Shown here one piece after another: positions 7,135 to 16,378 of a stretch of 64,000 bases of DNA. Source of the stretch: Planktosalinus lacus (lineage in GTDB: Bacteria > Bacteroidota > Bacteroidia > Flavobacteriales > Flavobacteriaceae); NCBI RefSeq assembly GCF_014640155.1, contig NZ_BMGK01000013.1:21647-85646 (forward strand). Reading direction: 5' to 3'. The notes under the pieces were generated by a model. That model searched no databases and was not told the origin of the DNA. It worked only from the letters and a program-made list of their open reading frames with translations. A program made the position numbers and the translations under genes. Each line of letters begins with the position of its first letter. Position 1 is the stretch's first letter.

Positions 7135-10100
7135 TTAAAAATTTATTTTAAAGAGGGCTGTTTTACCTCTTTCAATAGTTTCATATCCAAATACATCGTA
7201 TTTTGCCTTGACAACATTTCCGTTTAGCATTATTTGCTTATCACCTTGTGGATGGACCAATAATCTATCAGTAGCAATAAGTTCAACATATGGGTTTTCG
7301 TTTAGATAATCAAAAAGCTCAATCACTTTTTTTACAAGTGTTTGATCAGGAGTTACATCCAGGGTGTGAGCTTCTAAATCTATAAGTATATAGTCATAAC
7401 CTTGTTGCTTTAATCCGTGAGTTGTAGTAATTTTATTGAATTCAGAACTTGTCCATAAAGTCGAAAAGTAATCTAACTGGTTGTCGTTATAAATTCGTTT
7501 ATCGTTCTCCTCTATAAAAAAAGCAAACAATGTCCCTACATTAAGAATTTTAGTGTTTTTATTTTTATTTAATTCATGAATAATTTTTCTTGTTTCAAGA
7601 TTAAAAGCAGTATTAAATGCCTTTATTTCGGTTATTTGACCACTAGCATAAAGAGCTGAAGAATTTAAAAATAAATTTCTAAAATCGGTTGATTCGGGAT
7701 TTTGAGTTTTTCCCATCAATAGTGGTGATAACCTAAAGAGTAAAAGGATGAAAATCCAAATAAAAATAAATGAAAAACTGATTCCTTTTATTATTTGACT
7801 GTTTTGAAAAATGGAATTTTGATTTGTAAAGAAAAAAACAGCGAGTATTAGGGGTAGTAATCCAAAACCAATAATGCCATACCAGGGTATACCACTTGAA
7901 AGTATTAACCAAAAGACAAAACAAGTTACAACATAAAGAAGTAAAGATTTAGATTTTAAATTTAATTTTTTCAACAGCACATTTTTAAACAATAAGTAAC
8001 ACAAGGCAGAAAAAACCAAAACTCCGGTTATACTTGCAATGTCACTATCAAAAGATAGTAACAAATACAATGGAGCTATATAACTTCCAAGCAATAAAAA
8101 CGGGTAAATAAGTGTTGAGTAAACTGAAGCGAAATGACCAGAAAAATCAGATGCAAAACCATAATTTTTGTTCATCAATATTTCATTAATCTCGTAAACA
8201 CTTAATGAATTATCAGGATTATGAGCAGACCAAAAACATAAACTAAACCAAACTACCAATGATGAAATACTAATTAATACTGGTAAAAGCCTGGCTCTTT
8301 GGTGACCAAACAAAATAAGTGGAATAAAAGCTAAAAATAAAAAACTAATATCAGTTGAAAATAAATCTACATTGACTTTATTGGTAAGATCATAAGGCAA
8401 ACTGAGAAATCTCATAAAACCTCCTTCATAACCTAAATAACGTTTTATTTCTTCTTTCTTAGCAGTATAAATATCCAGATTATTTTGATTAACATCTGAA
8501 ACATTATCATTTTTATTTAAAACTTGAGTAAGTATAGGTGAAAATAATTCGTGCTTTGGAAAGTGATTTAATTCAATATTAAATTTTGCAGATAATGATT
8601 CAGTCTTTTTTAATAATTCTGAAATGTTTAATGAATTTGAATCAACAGTATTCTTTATTCCCCAAGGTAAAAGAGCAACACCTGAGCCAATCATTAGAAT
8701 GAAAATTAATTTTAATGGTTTTTTAGTTGAAATTCTTCCATTTTTTTTTGCAAGAAAAATGAAAAATAAAGCTACTACTGCCAACACAAGTATAAGAGAA
8801 AAAATTTCAATATTTGAAAAAGATAAATCTGCAAATGTGTATAAGTTAAAAATAAAAATAAAAACAATAATAGCTAATAAAGAGGCAAATGCCACAAATT
8901 TTCCGCAGTAAAAATAAAATAGAAAGACTATAAGCCCCAAAACGGCTATTAGGGAAGTATACTTTATTCCTAAAGAAAAACCAACTAAGATACCGGCAAT
9001 TAACCAAAGTTTGGACTCGTTGTCAACGATACTATTTGAACTATTTTCAACTTGACTATTTTGATTCCGAAAGTAAAATTCAATTATAATATGTAGCACT
9101 GTAAGCATAATTAAAAACAAGCTTAAGTCTGTTTTAATTTCAATACTTGATGGCCAAACAATTAAAGGTAAAGTGTAAAATAGTACTGCAGAAAATATTG
9201 CCCAATCGGTGGAAACATAATTTCTCGCAATTTTAAAAATCAAAAAAATCAATAAAATACTTGAAACAGAACCCAAATGAAGTGCAACAGCGTTACTTTC
9301 AAAAATGACATAACCCAAACTTACTATTAATGACCAATTGTAAGGATATAAAACCTCTATTAATCCTCCATTATTGCTTACTAACTTTGGAATATTCATA
9401 TACAAGGTAAGTGAGTCAAAGCCTAAAGGGAAAGGCGAGGTTACAGTAATTAAGTTGACAGAGGCCAAAATAATTACAGTAATAATCAAGAATATTGAAA
9501 ATGGTTTTATTGTGGTTTTATGCTGTTTTTTGAATAGGTTATTTTTTAAGCTATCTAACAAACTTTTCCAGCCAGTTATAATTAAAAGAAGCAACCATAT
9601 TGAAGCTGTGAAAAAATTAAGTTGGTTAATTACACCTAATAAAAAAATTCCAAAACACATAATTGCAAATCCTACACTGATTTGTAAAAATATATTTGAA
9701 CTAAAACTCTCAGGTAGTTTGATTGCTTTCAATATGAAGACACCCGATGATATTGCTGAAACAAAAACGGTTATAACACTGATATGAATTAATACTGTTT
9801 TTAGAAGAAATTGAAAAGCAGAAAACTCAAGATCGTTTTTATAAAAATAAAACCACATTACCATTGTCATAAAAGCCAGTAAAATGGGATAGAAATAGAT
9901 AATTCTAAAACCACTAATATTTATGGTATTCCAGCTGGATTTTTTTTTGATAAAAAACATAGAAAATAAAAACCCGGTTGCATAGGCTGCAATTAAAAAA
10001 TCCCAATACTTGAAAAACCTTACAGCGTAAACATAACTAGAGGAACTAGCAATGAAATCAAAAAAAACAACGAATAGCCAATAGGCACAGAAAAAAACAG

Positions 10101-10149
10101 TCAACCACTTTCCGATATTTTTTTTAAAATTATTAAAAACTTCAGCCAT
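7135..10149 (-). CDS. Large polytopic membrane glycosyltransferase (GT-C type)
   Basis: The 1004-residue product is mostly closely spaced hydrophobic segments (about twenty) with a soluble C-terminal part of roughly 170 residues. Near residue 245, after two long blocks of membrane segments, is PLGFDSLTLYMNIPK, the type of aspartate-bearing extracytoplasmic loop seen in GT-C enzymes that use polyprenyl-phosphate sugars (PMT/ArnT superfamily). No closer family is recognisable to me. It is the first gene of the four-gene glycosylation operon. The likely role is transfer of a sugar from undecaprenyl phosphate to a periplasmic acceptor. Family membership is inferred from topology and the loop aspartate, not from a full match. 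Confidence 0.68.
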   Translation of the reverse strand: MAEVFNNFKKNIGKWLTVFFCAYWLFVVFFDFIASSSSYVYAVRFFKYWDFLIAAYATGFLFSMFFIKKKSSWNTINISGFRIIYFYPILLAFMTMVMWFYFYKNDLEFSAFQFLLKTVLIHISVITVFVSAISSGVFILKAIKLPESFSSNIFLQISVGFAIMCFGIFLLGVINQLNFFTASIWLLLLIITGWKSLLDSLKNNLFKKQHKTTIKPFSIFLIITVIILASVNLITVTSPFPLGFDSLTLYMNIPKLVSNNGGLIEVLYPYNWSLIVSLGYVIFESNAVALHLGSVSSILLIFLIFKIARNYVSTDWAIFSAVLFYTLPLIVWPSSIEIKTDLSLFLIMLTVLHIIIEFYFRNQNSQVENSSNSIVDNESKLWLIAGILVGFSLGIKYTSLIAVLGLIVFLFYFYCGKFVAFASLLAIIVFIFIFNLYTFADLSFSNIEIFSLILVLAVVALFFIFLAKKNGRISTKKPLKLIFILMIGSGVALLPWGIKNTVDSNSLNISELLKKTESLSAKFNIELNHFPKHELFSPILTQVLNKNDNVSDVNQNNLDIYTAKKEEIKRYLGYEGGFMRFLSLPYDLTNKVNVDLFSTDISFLFLAFIPLILFGHQRARLLPVLISISSLVVWFSLCFWSAHNPDNSLSVYEINEILMNKNYGFASDFSGHFASVYSTLIYPFLLLGSYIAPLYLLLSFDSDIASITGVLVFSALCYLLFKNVLLKKLNLKSKSLLLYVVTCFVFWLILSSGIPWYGIIGFGLLPLILAVFFFTNQNSIFQNSQIIKGISFSFIFIWIFILLLFRLSPLLMGKTQNPESTDFRNLFLNSSALYASGQITEIKAFNTAFNLETRKIIHELNKNKNTKILNVGTLFAFFIEENDKRIYNDNQLDYFSTLWTSSEFNKITTTHGLKQQGYDYILIDLEAHTLDVTPDQTLVKKVIELFDYLNENPYVELIATDRLLVHPQGDKQIMLNGNVVKAKYDVFGYETIERGKTALFKINF

Positions 10150-10392
10150 ATCAGAAATAAAAATTAGGAGTATTAAAATTTAAAATACTATGGTTTATGA
10201 AATTCATAAATTTTAAAAATGTAAGTGTTTAGTCCACATATAAAGGTGATTAATTATTCAATAAATATAAGATATATTCTTTCTTTTTAATGGATAGGTC
10301 ATAAAAAAAAGAAACTTATTATTAATTCTTTAGATTTTTTCACGAGATATTTAATTAAAATGGTAATTTTGCACCCAATTTAATATTTAATT
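10150..10392. other. AT-rich intergenic region between divergent genes
   Basis: This 243-base gap separates the minus-strand GT-C gene from a plus-strand small gene, so it must hold two divergent promoters. TAATTTTG at 10364-10371 is a good Bacteroidetes -7 element for the plus gene, about 20 bases before its ATG; the -33 element is weak. I could not pick a convincing promoter for the GT-C operon. No ORF or RNA gene is visible. Confidence 0.5.
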
Positions 10393-10659
10393 ATGGCTAG
10401 CGTAAAAAATTTAAAGAAAGATATAAACTACGTTTTGGGTGATATCATTGAAGCAGTGTATGTTTGGGAATTGACAAACTCTGATAAGGATACTAAAAAA
10501 TCTCAGGCAATCATTGATGAAACCATTGTTGTGTTTGATGAGTTAGTTGAAAAAATCAACCAAAAAGATGTTGAAAACTCTAAAAAACATTTTCAATCAA
10601 TAAGCAGGGAGCTTGAAGAAAAAGCCTCTAAACTTATTGATAAAGTAAATAAGCTTTAA
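10393..10659 (+). CDS. Conserved small helical protein, function unknown
   Basis: The 88-residue acidic protein has no signal peptide, cysteine or membrane segment and looks entirely alpha-helical (for example VENSKKHFQSISRELEEKA near the C-terminus). It has its own -7 element and is closed by a strong hairpin terminator, so it is a monocistronic gene and not a chance ORF. I recognise no characterised family; it resembles small cytosolic hypothetical proteins common in flavobacteria. Confidence 0.72.
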   Translation: MASVKNLKKDINYVLGDIIEAVYVWELTNSDKDTKKSQAIIDETIVVFDELVEKINQKDVENSKKHFQSISRELEEKASKLIDKVNKL

Positions 10660-10660
10660 A

Positions 10661-10692
10661 AAAAAATCCCTTGAAATTTCAAGGGATTTTTT
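10661..10692. terminator. Bidirectional hairpin terminator
   Basis: This is a perfect inverted repeat (AAAAAATCCCTTGAAA paired with its complement) with T-runs on both sides. It lies between the stop of the small helical protein gene and the stop of the convergent DUF4369 gene and can serve both. Confidence 0.9.
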
Positions 10693-11409
10693 TTATTGTT
10701 TTTCGCTGAGTTGTTTTCTTTCCTGAATAAAAGTTTCCAGTTGTTTCCCATAAGTTGACACTTTAACTTTTTCATCGAGTGAATAATAAATGGTGTCTAA
10801 ATATTTTACGTTTGCATCAAAAATTTCAGTCAATGCTAAATAAGGAGCAACTTCATAATCTTTATGATTTAAAGCAAAATTGATGGTAGCCATATATTTG
10901 CTTTTTATAAGTGATTCATATTCTTTATTGATTTCTACTTTTCTAAGTTCATCAGAGTTGTTTTCGGCTTGAATATTATCTGCAAATAGCTGTAAACTTC
11001 TGTCTGAATAACGCCGCATTAATTTGTTATAATCTACGAGTTTTTCATGATTAGTGGATCCTTTAACTTCAGCATCACTTTCAAAATTTTCTAAAGTCGT
11101 ATTAACTTCAACAGTGCCTGGTTCAGCAAATATTTCAATACCGTCTTCTATTTGTGTTCCTTCAGTTTTTCTTAAAAGCATATAAACTACTTCAGGACTT
11201 TCAAGATGTATAGAAAAATTAAAGTCTGAAGACCCTTTTAAAACCACAGAATCTAAAGTAACTAAAGTGGAGTCCTGAAATTTTTCCAGATATAGTGTTC
11301 CTTTTTTTAAACCGTTTACAACTCCGGTAATATGAGTGTTTTTAGTCTCGGTTGAACAAGAAACTAACAATAAAAATGCTGTAGAAAAAACCAATAAATA
11401 ATTTTTCAT
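10693..11409 (-). CDS. DUF4369-type lipoprotein
   Basis: Starting at the ATG at 11409 gives a 238-residue protein with a clean lipoprotein signal (MKNYLLVFSTAFLLLVSC); an in-frame ATG 24 bases upstream would put eight unhelpful residues in front. The mature N-terminal half (ITGVVNGLKKGTLYLEKFQD...) matches the DUF4369 beta domain often found before thioredoxin domains in Bacteroidetes, but here no thioredoxin domain follows; the rest is helical. It would be a periplasmic or outer-membrane lipoprotein. It lies 54 bases downstream of the AbgT transporter gene on the same strand and may be co-transcribed. Confidence 0.78.
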   Translation of the reverse strand: MKNYLLVFSTAFLLLVSCSTETKNTHITGVVNGLKKGTLYLEKFQDSTLVTLDSVVLKGSSDFNFSIHLESPEVVYMLLRKTEGTQIEDGIEIFAEPGTVEVNTTLENFESDAEVKGSTNHEKLVDYNKLMRRYSDRSLQLFADNIQAENNSDELRKVEINKEYESLIKSKYMATINFALNHKDYEVAPYLALTEIFDANVKYLDTIYYSLDEKVKVSTYGKQLETFIQERKQLSEKQ

Positions 11410-11463
11410 TGAGTGAATTTTAAAAGGGCGCAAATATCTATATTTTAAATGAATAATTCAGTT

Positions 11464-13149
11464 TTATTGATTCATTAAATAATATGTGGGTGCTTCAGGA
11501 CCTACCGGCATTTCCAAAACAAAAACCCATAGATAAAATAAAATCATCCATCCAATATAAAAGAAGATACTATAAGGCAACATCATACTAATAATGGTTC
11601 CGATACCGATGTCTTTTTTATATTTTGCCGCAAAAGCTAATATGAGCCCAAAATAACTCATCATGGGTGTGATGATGTTAGTCACTGAATCACCAATGCG
11701 ATAGGCTGCTTGAATAACTTCAGGGCTATAACCAATTAGCATCAACATGGGCACAAAGATAGGTGCTGTTACTGCCCATTGAGCTGATGCTGAACCAAGC
11801 ATTAGGTTTACCATGGCAGACACGGCTATAAAACCAATAAAAACAGCCGGTCCAGTGAGCCCGATTTCTGTTAAAAACTCGGCTCCCTTAACGGCAAATA
11901 TCTGTCCGAGGTTACTCCATCCAAAATAAGCCACAAACTGAGCTGCAAAAAAGACAATTACTATATAAAGTCCAAGTGTAGACATAGCATTGGCCATACC
12001 ATCAATAATACCTTTGTCATCTCTCATACTACCTGTTACTCTTCCATAAACAAAACCGGGTATCAAAAAGAAAATAAAAATGAAAGTTACAATACCTCTC
12101 AAAAAGGGTGAGTTTAATATTTCACCTGTTTCGGGGTTGCGTAAAACCCCATTTTCAGGAACAATAGTGAGTGCCAGTAACCCTAAAATAATTAGAACTG
12201 CAATCCCGGTAATTCTCAATCCTTTTCTTTCCAAGGGTGTCAAGGGACTCATCATGGATTGATCAGAAAGGTCTTCTGAAGCTTCTTTGGGGTTATATAC
12301 TCCCAGTTTAGGCTCAACTATGCGGAGGGTTACAAACGTTCCCACTATTGTAATCAAAAAAGTACTGATAAACATAAAGTAATAGTTTACCGCTGCGTGA
12401 ACCATATATTCAGGATCTATGATATTTGCTGCTTCCTGAGTTAATCCGGCAAGCAAGGGATCAATTGTTCCTATTAAAATATTGGCACTGTACCCACCTG
12501 AAACACAAGCGAAAGCACAGGCAAGTCCGGCAAGCGGGTGCCTTCCCATCGAGTGAAAAATAACAGCAGCAAGAGGAACTAATACCACATAACCCATCTC
12601 TGAAGCCGTATTTGAAATAACAGCAGCAAAACAGATGGCAATGGTGACAAGGTTTTTTGGTGTGAGTATAAAGTTTATGGGTTTTTTAATCAATGCCATA
12701 AATCCTTTTCCTGTAGATTTAGGTTTGAAAGAAGCAGCTTTTAAAACCAAACCTCTGATACAGGCACTTATTAATCCTGATCTCTCTGAAACACCTACAC
12801 CAAGTAACGCGACCAATACTACGCCCAAAGGCGCAAAACTGGTAAAGTTAGATACAAGGTTAGCCACAATGCGCCTTAATCCTTCACCGTTTAATAAACT
12901 CACTGGTTCAATAATACCATCAGGGGCTCTCCCGGGAGCACCTACGGGTCTTGGATCAACTGCGTTCCAGCCTAACCAGTCTGCCAAACCACTGATTAAA
13001 ATCACACCCAAAGCGAAAATCGCAAATAGAGTGACCGGATGAGGGAGTAAATTACCCATCCATTCTACAAAATCAAGAAAGCGGGTAAAAAAGTTCTTTT
13101 TTTTAGGGGTCTCTTGCTGTTGTGGTGATTCAGGTTGTTCAGTTGCCAT
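11464..13149 (-). CDS. AbgT-family transporter
   Basis: The 561-residue inner-membrane protein has the AbgT/MtrF family pattern: a basic cytoplasmic N-terminus, WMGNLLPHPVTLF just before the first helix, and a repeated helical core including GSASAQWAVTAPIFVPML. E. coli AbgT takes up p-aminobenzoyl-glutamate; homologues YdaH and MtrF have been linked to sulfonamide efflux; flavobacterial members are often thought to move dipeptides or similar anions. Substrate here is unknown. A TonB-dependent receptor gene lies just upstream on the same strand, with a terminator-like hairpin between them. Confidence 0.9.
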   Translation of the reverse strand: MATEQPESPQQQETPKKKNFFTRFLDFVEWMGNLLPHPVTLFAIFALGVILISGLADWLGWNAVDPRPVGAPGRAPDGIIEPVSLLNGEGLRRIVANLVSNFTSFAPLGVVLVALLGVGVSERSGLISACIRGLVLKAASFKPKSTGKGFMALIKKPINFILTPKNLVTIAICFAAVISNTASEMGYVVLVPLAAVIFHSMGRHPLAGLACAFACVSGGYSANILIGTIDPLLAGLTQEAANIIDPEYMVHAAVNYYFMFISTFLITIVGTFVTLRIVEPKLGVYNPKEASEDLSDQSMMSPLTPLERKGLRITGIAVLIILGLLALTIVPENGVLRNPETGEILNSPFLRGIVTFIFIFFLIPGFVYGRVTGSMRDDKGIIDGMANAMSTLGLYIVIVFFAAQFVAYFGWSNLGQIFAVKGAEFLTEIGLTGPAVFIGFIAVSAMVNLMLGSASAQWAVTAPIFVPMLMLIGYSPEVIQAAYRIGDSVTNIITPMMSYFGLILAFAAKYKKDIGIGTIISMMLPYSIFFYIGWMILFYLWVFVLEMPVGPEAPTYYLMNQ

Positions 13150-13182
13150 AAATGATAAATTTTAGCTATGGTTTAAATGCTG

Positions 13183-13221
13183 ATAAAAAGTATATGGATT
13201 GGAATGATATCCAACCCATAT
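13183..13221 (-). terminator. Hairpin terminator after the TonB receptor gene
   Basis: Arms at 13192-13203 and 13210-13221 pair over 12 bases with one mismatch and a six-base loop. Read on the minus strand they are followed by ACTTTTTATC. A wider inverted repeat (ATTTTAGCTA at 13159-13168 and TAGCTAAAAT at 13233-13242) encloses the hairpin, so the gap could form a larger cruciform or leader structure before the AbgT gene. Confidence 0.6.
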
Positions 13222-13276
13222 GATTTTTCAGGTAGCTAAAATATAAAATAAAATGGAATAGCTCTTATGTTTTGAC

Positions 13277-15709
13277 CTAAAACAAACCGCCTCCTTGCGC
13301 TTCATTGTTGTCTCTTTGTTTACGTGCCATCGTTCTGTTTTTGGCACCTCCAAATCGATAAGAAAGACCCACATTCCAACCTTGACTTTCCGGGTTGAAT
13401 TGACCTGATGCCGGCATTGGCTTATCTGTGTCAAATTGAAACTTTCGGGTATTCAAAAGATCATTATAATTAAAGCTTATAGTTGCTTGGCCCTGCATCA
13501 CGTTGTAACGAACACCAGCATTTACAAAATAAAACTCTTTACTGTTAAACTGTAAGCCATTGTAAGGTCCACGATAAAAACCAAATGCCTGGAATGTTAA
13601 ATCTTTTGTCGCTTTAAAGCTATTATTGACCCTGAACGTGTATGATGTATTGTCTACTTCAGTTTGCTCATTGGCAACAACACCTTTCATTGTTTGTTGG
13701 AACAAATCAAAACTCGCATTAAAACTCCACCATTTTGTGGGTTTATAACTTGCTGAGACTTCCACTCCATAAGCATTGTTGTCTTCAAAATTTGTATATG
13801 AAAGTATGATTCTTGTTGGGTCTTCAGGATCAATTGAAATATTTTGGTTGATTTCATCCTGAATCATTCTGTAGAATACACCGCCGGTAATACTTCCTTT
13901 TTCTAATTGTTTAGTGTAATTGAGTTCAACAGAATTGGTAAATTGTGGTACTAACTCCTGATTTCCGATTTGTGAAATTTGAGGAGTACTGAATTCTCTT
14001 ATAGGATTGATTTGATTTATTCCCGGGCGATCAACTCTTCGGCTGAGGCTCATTTGCAGGGTGTTTTTTTCATTGATGTTGTAGGAAATAAACCCTGAAG
14101 GATAAACGCTGAGTATTTCATCTTCAAAAGGAACTTCATCTTCATTGGATTCAGTAAATCCGGCATCAACTGTATAGTTTTCAATACGTGCTCCAATTTG
14201 ATAAGACCATTTTTCGAAATTTTGACCAAAAGTGGCATATCCTGAAAATATTTCACGGTCATAGAAAAAACGTGCATCTGTAAAACTTAAACTATTTGTA
14301 TCAAAGTTGTTTTTGGTGTTTTGAATTCGGGCTTCTAAACCAAGTTCAAGTTTAGCGTTTTCAGAAATGGGGTTTGTATAGTCTATATTTAAAGTGATAT
14401 TTTCACGCTCATTAAAAACAAGGTCGGTATAACTTAAATCAGAAAAATCAGGGTAGATGGCATTTGCAACTTCATCATTTTCAAAGGTGTTGTAATCCCC
14501 TTCCAGTTGAATCTCATGACCTTCATTTTTAAATTTATGCTTATAAGCAAGGTTGTAGGAAGCATTGTCATTTTCGTTTTTAACAAACACATTTTGACTT
14601 AAACTTTCTCTATCTTGCCCAGGATAATCTATTCGCAAAAGAGCTTGAAATTTATCGTTGTAAATATTTTGATTTGTATAAACAGAAAGTGTATTGAAAT
14701 CATTGATAAAATAATCGAAGCCAAACTTCATTAAGTGTGATTTGTAGCTATTGAGCATATCGATGTTTTCAGTTGATCGTTCATTATAGTCTGTCGTTGA
14801 TGGATTATCAAAGCGGTTTATTTTACCAAGATTTGCTTGTTTACCTACACGGGCACCATAGTTAGTGTAAAAATTAAATTTACCGGTTCTGTAATTTAAA
14901 TTTACAGAGGTGTTGAACTGGGCATTATTATATTTGGTCAAACCCAGTGTGATATCACCATTAAAACCGTCGTTCATATTTTTGTGTAAAATAATGTTTA
15001 TAATTCCGCTCATCCCTTCAGGGTTATACTTAGCTGATGGGTTGGTAATGAGTTCAATTTGTTTGATTGATGTTGATGGAATTTGTTTAAGTAATTGTGC
15101 AGCATCAATGTTTGTAGGTTTTCCGTCTACTAGGATTCTAACGTTTGGGTTTCCCCTAAGGGAAATATTTCCATCTTGATCAATATTTACTGATGGAATG
15201 TTATTCATTATCTCACTTGCTGAAGCCCCTGTAGTGGTTAAGTCTTTACCAACATTGATTACCTTGCGGTCAATTTTTTGAACTATTGTTGAACGTTCAG
15301 CCACTACAACTACTTCATCGAGACTAGCAATGTCTTCTTCAAGCGCAATAGTTCCTAAATTGATGGAAGGATTTTCTTTGGTGACTTCAATTTCGTTCAC
15401 ATAGGGTTTGTAGCCAATGTATTGAATTTTCACCGTGTAATTGCCTAATTTTAGACTGTTGATGTTAAAAGTTCCTAAGTCGTCTGTAATACCTCCAGTT
15501 AAAATTTCACCGGCCATGTTTTCAACTACAATGGTAACATAAGGAAGAGGTTGGTTAAGGTTTTGGTCAATGACAGTGCCTTGAATTTTACCAATGTTTT
15601 CTGTACTTATGGTTGTTCTGTTTGCACTTGATTGATGGTCATTTAATGTGGGTCGAGCACCAATTCCAATTGATGCTAAAATCATGCATAGAGTTAATAA
15701 CTGTTTCAT
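13277..15709 (-). CDS. TonB-dependent outer-membrane receptor with carboxypeptidase-like N-domain
   Basis: The 810-residue protein has a signal peptide (MKQLLTLCMILASIGIGARP), a carboxypeptidase-regulatory-like beta domain (about 40-125, GKIQGTVIDQNLNQPLPYV), a TonB plug (about 130-240, with SEIMNNIPSVNIDQDG and GMSGIINII) and a long beta-barrel region to the C-terminus. This arrangement is typical of the outer membrane beta-barrel family related to SusC. No SusD partner is adjacent. The tail is Gly- and charge-rich and ends GGGLF, not in the usual aromatic-terminated strand. Substrate is unknown; the adjacent AbgT gene makes uptake of a small peptide-like or folate-like compound possible. 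Confidence 0.9.
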   Translation of the reverse strand: MKQLLTLCMILASIGIGARPTLNDHQSSANRTTISTENIGKIQGTVIDQNLNQPLPYVTIVVENMAGEILTGGITDDLGTFNINSLKLGNYTVKIQYIGYKPYVNEIEVTKENPSINLGTIALEEDIASLDEVVVVAERSTIVQKIDRKVINVGKDLTTTGASASEIMNNIPSVNIDQDGNISLRGNPNVRILVDGKPTNIDAAQLLKQIPSTSIKQIELITNPSAKYNPEGMSGIINIILHKNMNDGFNGDITLGLTKYNNAQFNTSVNLNYRTGKFNFYTNYGARVGKQANLGKINRFDNPSTTDYNERSTENIDMLNSYKSHLMKFGFDYFINDFNTLSVYTNQNIYNDKFQALLRIDYPGQDRESLSQNVFVKNENDNASYNLAYKHKFKNEGHEIQLEGDYNTFENDEVANAIYPDFSDLSYTDLVFNERENITLNIDYTNPISENAKLELGLEARIQNTKNNFDTNSLSFTDARFFYDREIFSGYATFGQNFEKWSYQIGARIENYTVDAGFTESNEDEVPFEDEILSVYPSGFISYNINEKNTLQMSLSRRVDRPGINQINPIREFSTPQISQIGNQELVPQFTNSVELNYTKQLEKGSITGGVFYRMIQDEINQNISIDPEDPTRIILSYTNFEDNNAYGVEVSASYKPTKWWSFNASFDLFQQTMKGVVANEQTEVDNTSYTFRVNNSFKATKDLTFQAFGFYRGPYNGLQFNSKEFYFVNAGVRYNVMQGQATISFNYNDLLNTRKFQFDTDKPMPASGQFNPESQGWNVGLSYRFGGAKNRTMARKQRDNNEAQGGGLF

Positions 15710-16015
15710 TTTTGATTGATTTTGATGAATTTATTGGTTTAATATAATACCTTGTTATACCTAATTGCTTGATGAAAGCTTTTAAAATTGTAGCACAAGA
15801 TTTGATTGTATGACTTCAATTTTTTGGTTTTGTTACAGCTTAAGAAAAAATTAACAAAAATAAACCCGGGGAATTACCCCCGAGTTCTACTTATACCCAA
15901 TAATTAACACTAACCATCAACGAAAATAAATTGGGTAAAGCGAAATATATTTCTAAATTAAAGACGATTGTTTTTTTAAAGTGTTACACTCACATTAATT
16001 ATTTAACTTTACATT
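15710..16015. other. Divergent intergenic region with imperfect GC-rich hairpin
   Basis: This 306-base gap lies between the TonB receptor (minus) and the CoA-binding protein (plus). It holds no ORF. The one GC-rich patch, 15863-15886, forms a hairpin (AACCCGGGG with CCCCGAGTT, one mismatch). On the minus strand it is followed by TATTTTTG, which looks both like a terminator tail and like a -7 promoter element of the receptor gene. For the plus gene, TAACTTTA shortly before the ATG is a near-match to the -7 consensus. Confidence 0.45.
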
Positions 16016-16378
16016 ATGAACAAAAAAACTTTAGTAATAGGAGCCAGTACAAACCCTTCGAGATATTCATTCCTGGCAATCAATAGGCTGGTCGAGAATC
16101 AGCACGATGTAGTTGCAATTGGACTGAAGGAAGGAACTGTTGCAGGTATTAAGATTAAAACAGATAAAATTCTTTTTCAAAATATTGATACCGTTACATT
16201 GTATTTAAACCCACAACGACAGAAGGAATATTACAATTATATCCTAGACTTAAAACCTAAACGTGTAATATTTAACCCTGGAACAGAAAATCCTGAGCTT
16301 TATGAGCTACTCCAAAAAAACAATATTGAGGTTGAAGTTGCTTGTACTTTAGTGCTGCTTGGCACGAATCAATATTAA
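16016..16378 (+). CDS. CoA-binding domain protein (YccU-like)
   Basis: The 120-residue single-domain protein has the Rossmann-type start of the CoA_binding_2 family (KTLVIGASTNPSRYSFLAINRL) and the conserved PGTENPEL-like segment (about 88-95). Homologues such as YccU bind CoA; no enzymatic role is established. Its last 30 bases overlap the 3' end of the convergent sodium:solute symporter gene, and no terminator separates them. Confidence 0.85.
   Translation: MNKKTLVIGASTNPSRYSFLAINRLVENQHDVVAIGLKEGTVAGIKIKTDKILFQNIDTVTLYLNPQRQKEYYNYILDLKPKRVIFNPGTENPELYELLQKNNIEVEVACTLVLLGTNQY

Noticed and set aside
8624..9787. Two plus-strand open frames inside the GT-C gene
   Set aside because: Low-complexity, Lys/Ile-rich translations that mirror hydrophobic codons on the other strand; the minus-strand gene explains the region.
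13228..13434. Short minus-strand open frame at the end of the TonB receptor gene
   Set aside because: Out-of-frame overlap with the receptor's C-terminus and no recognisable features.
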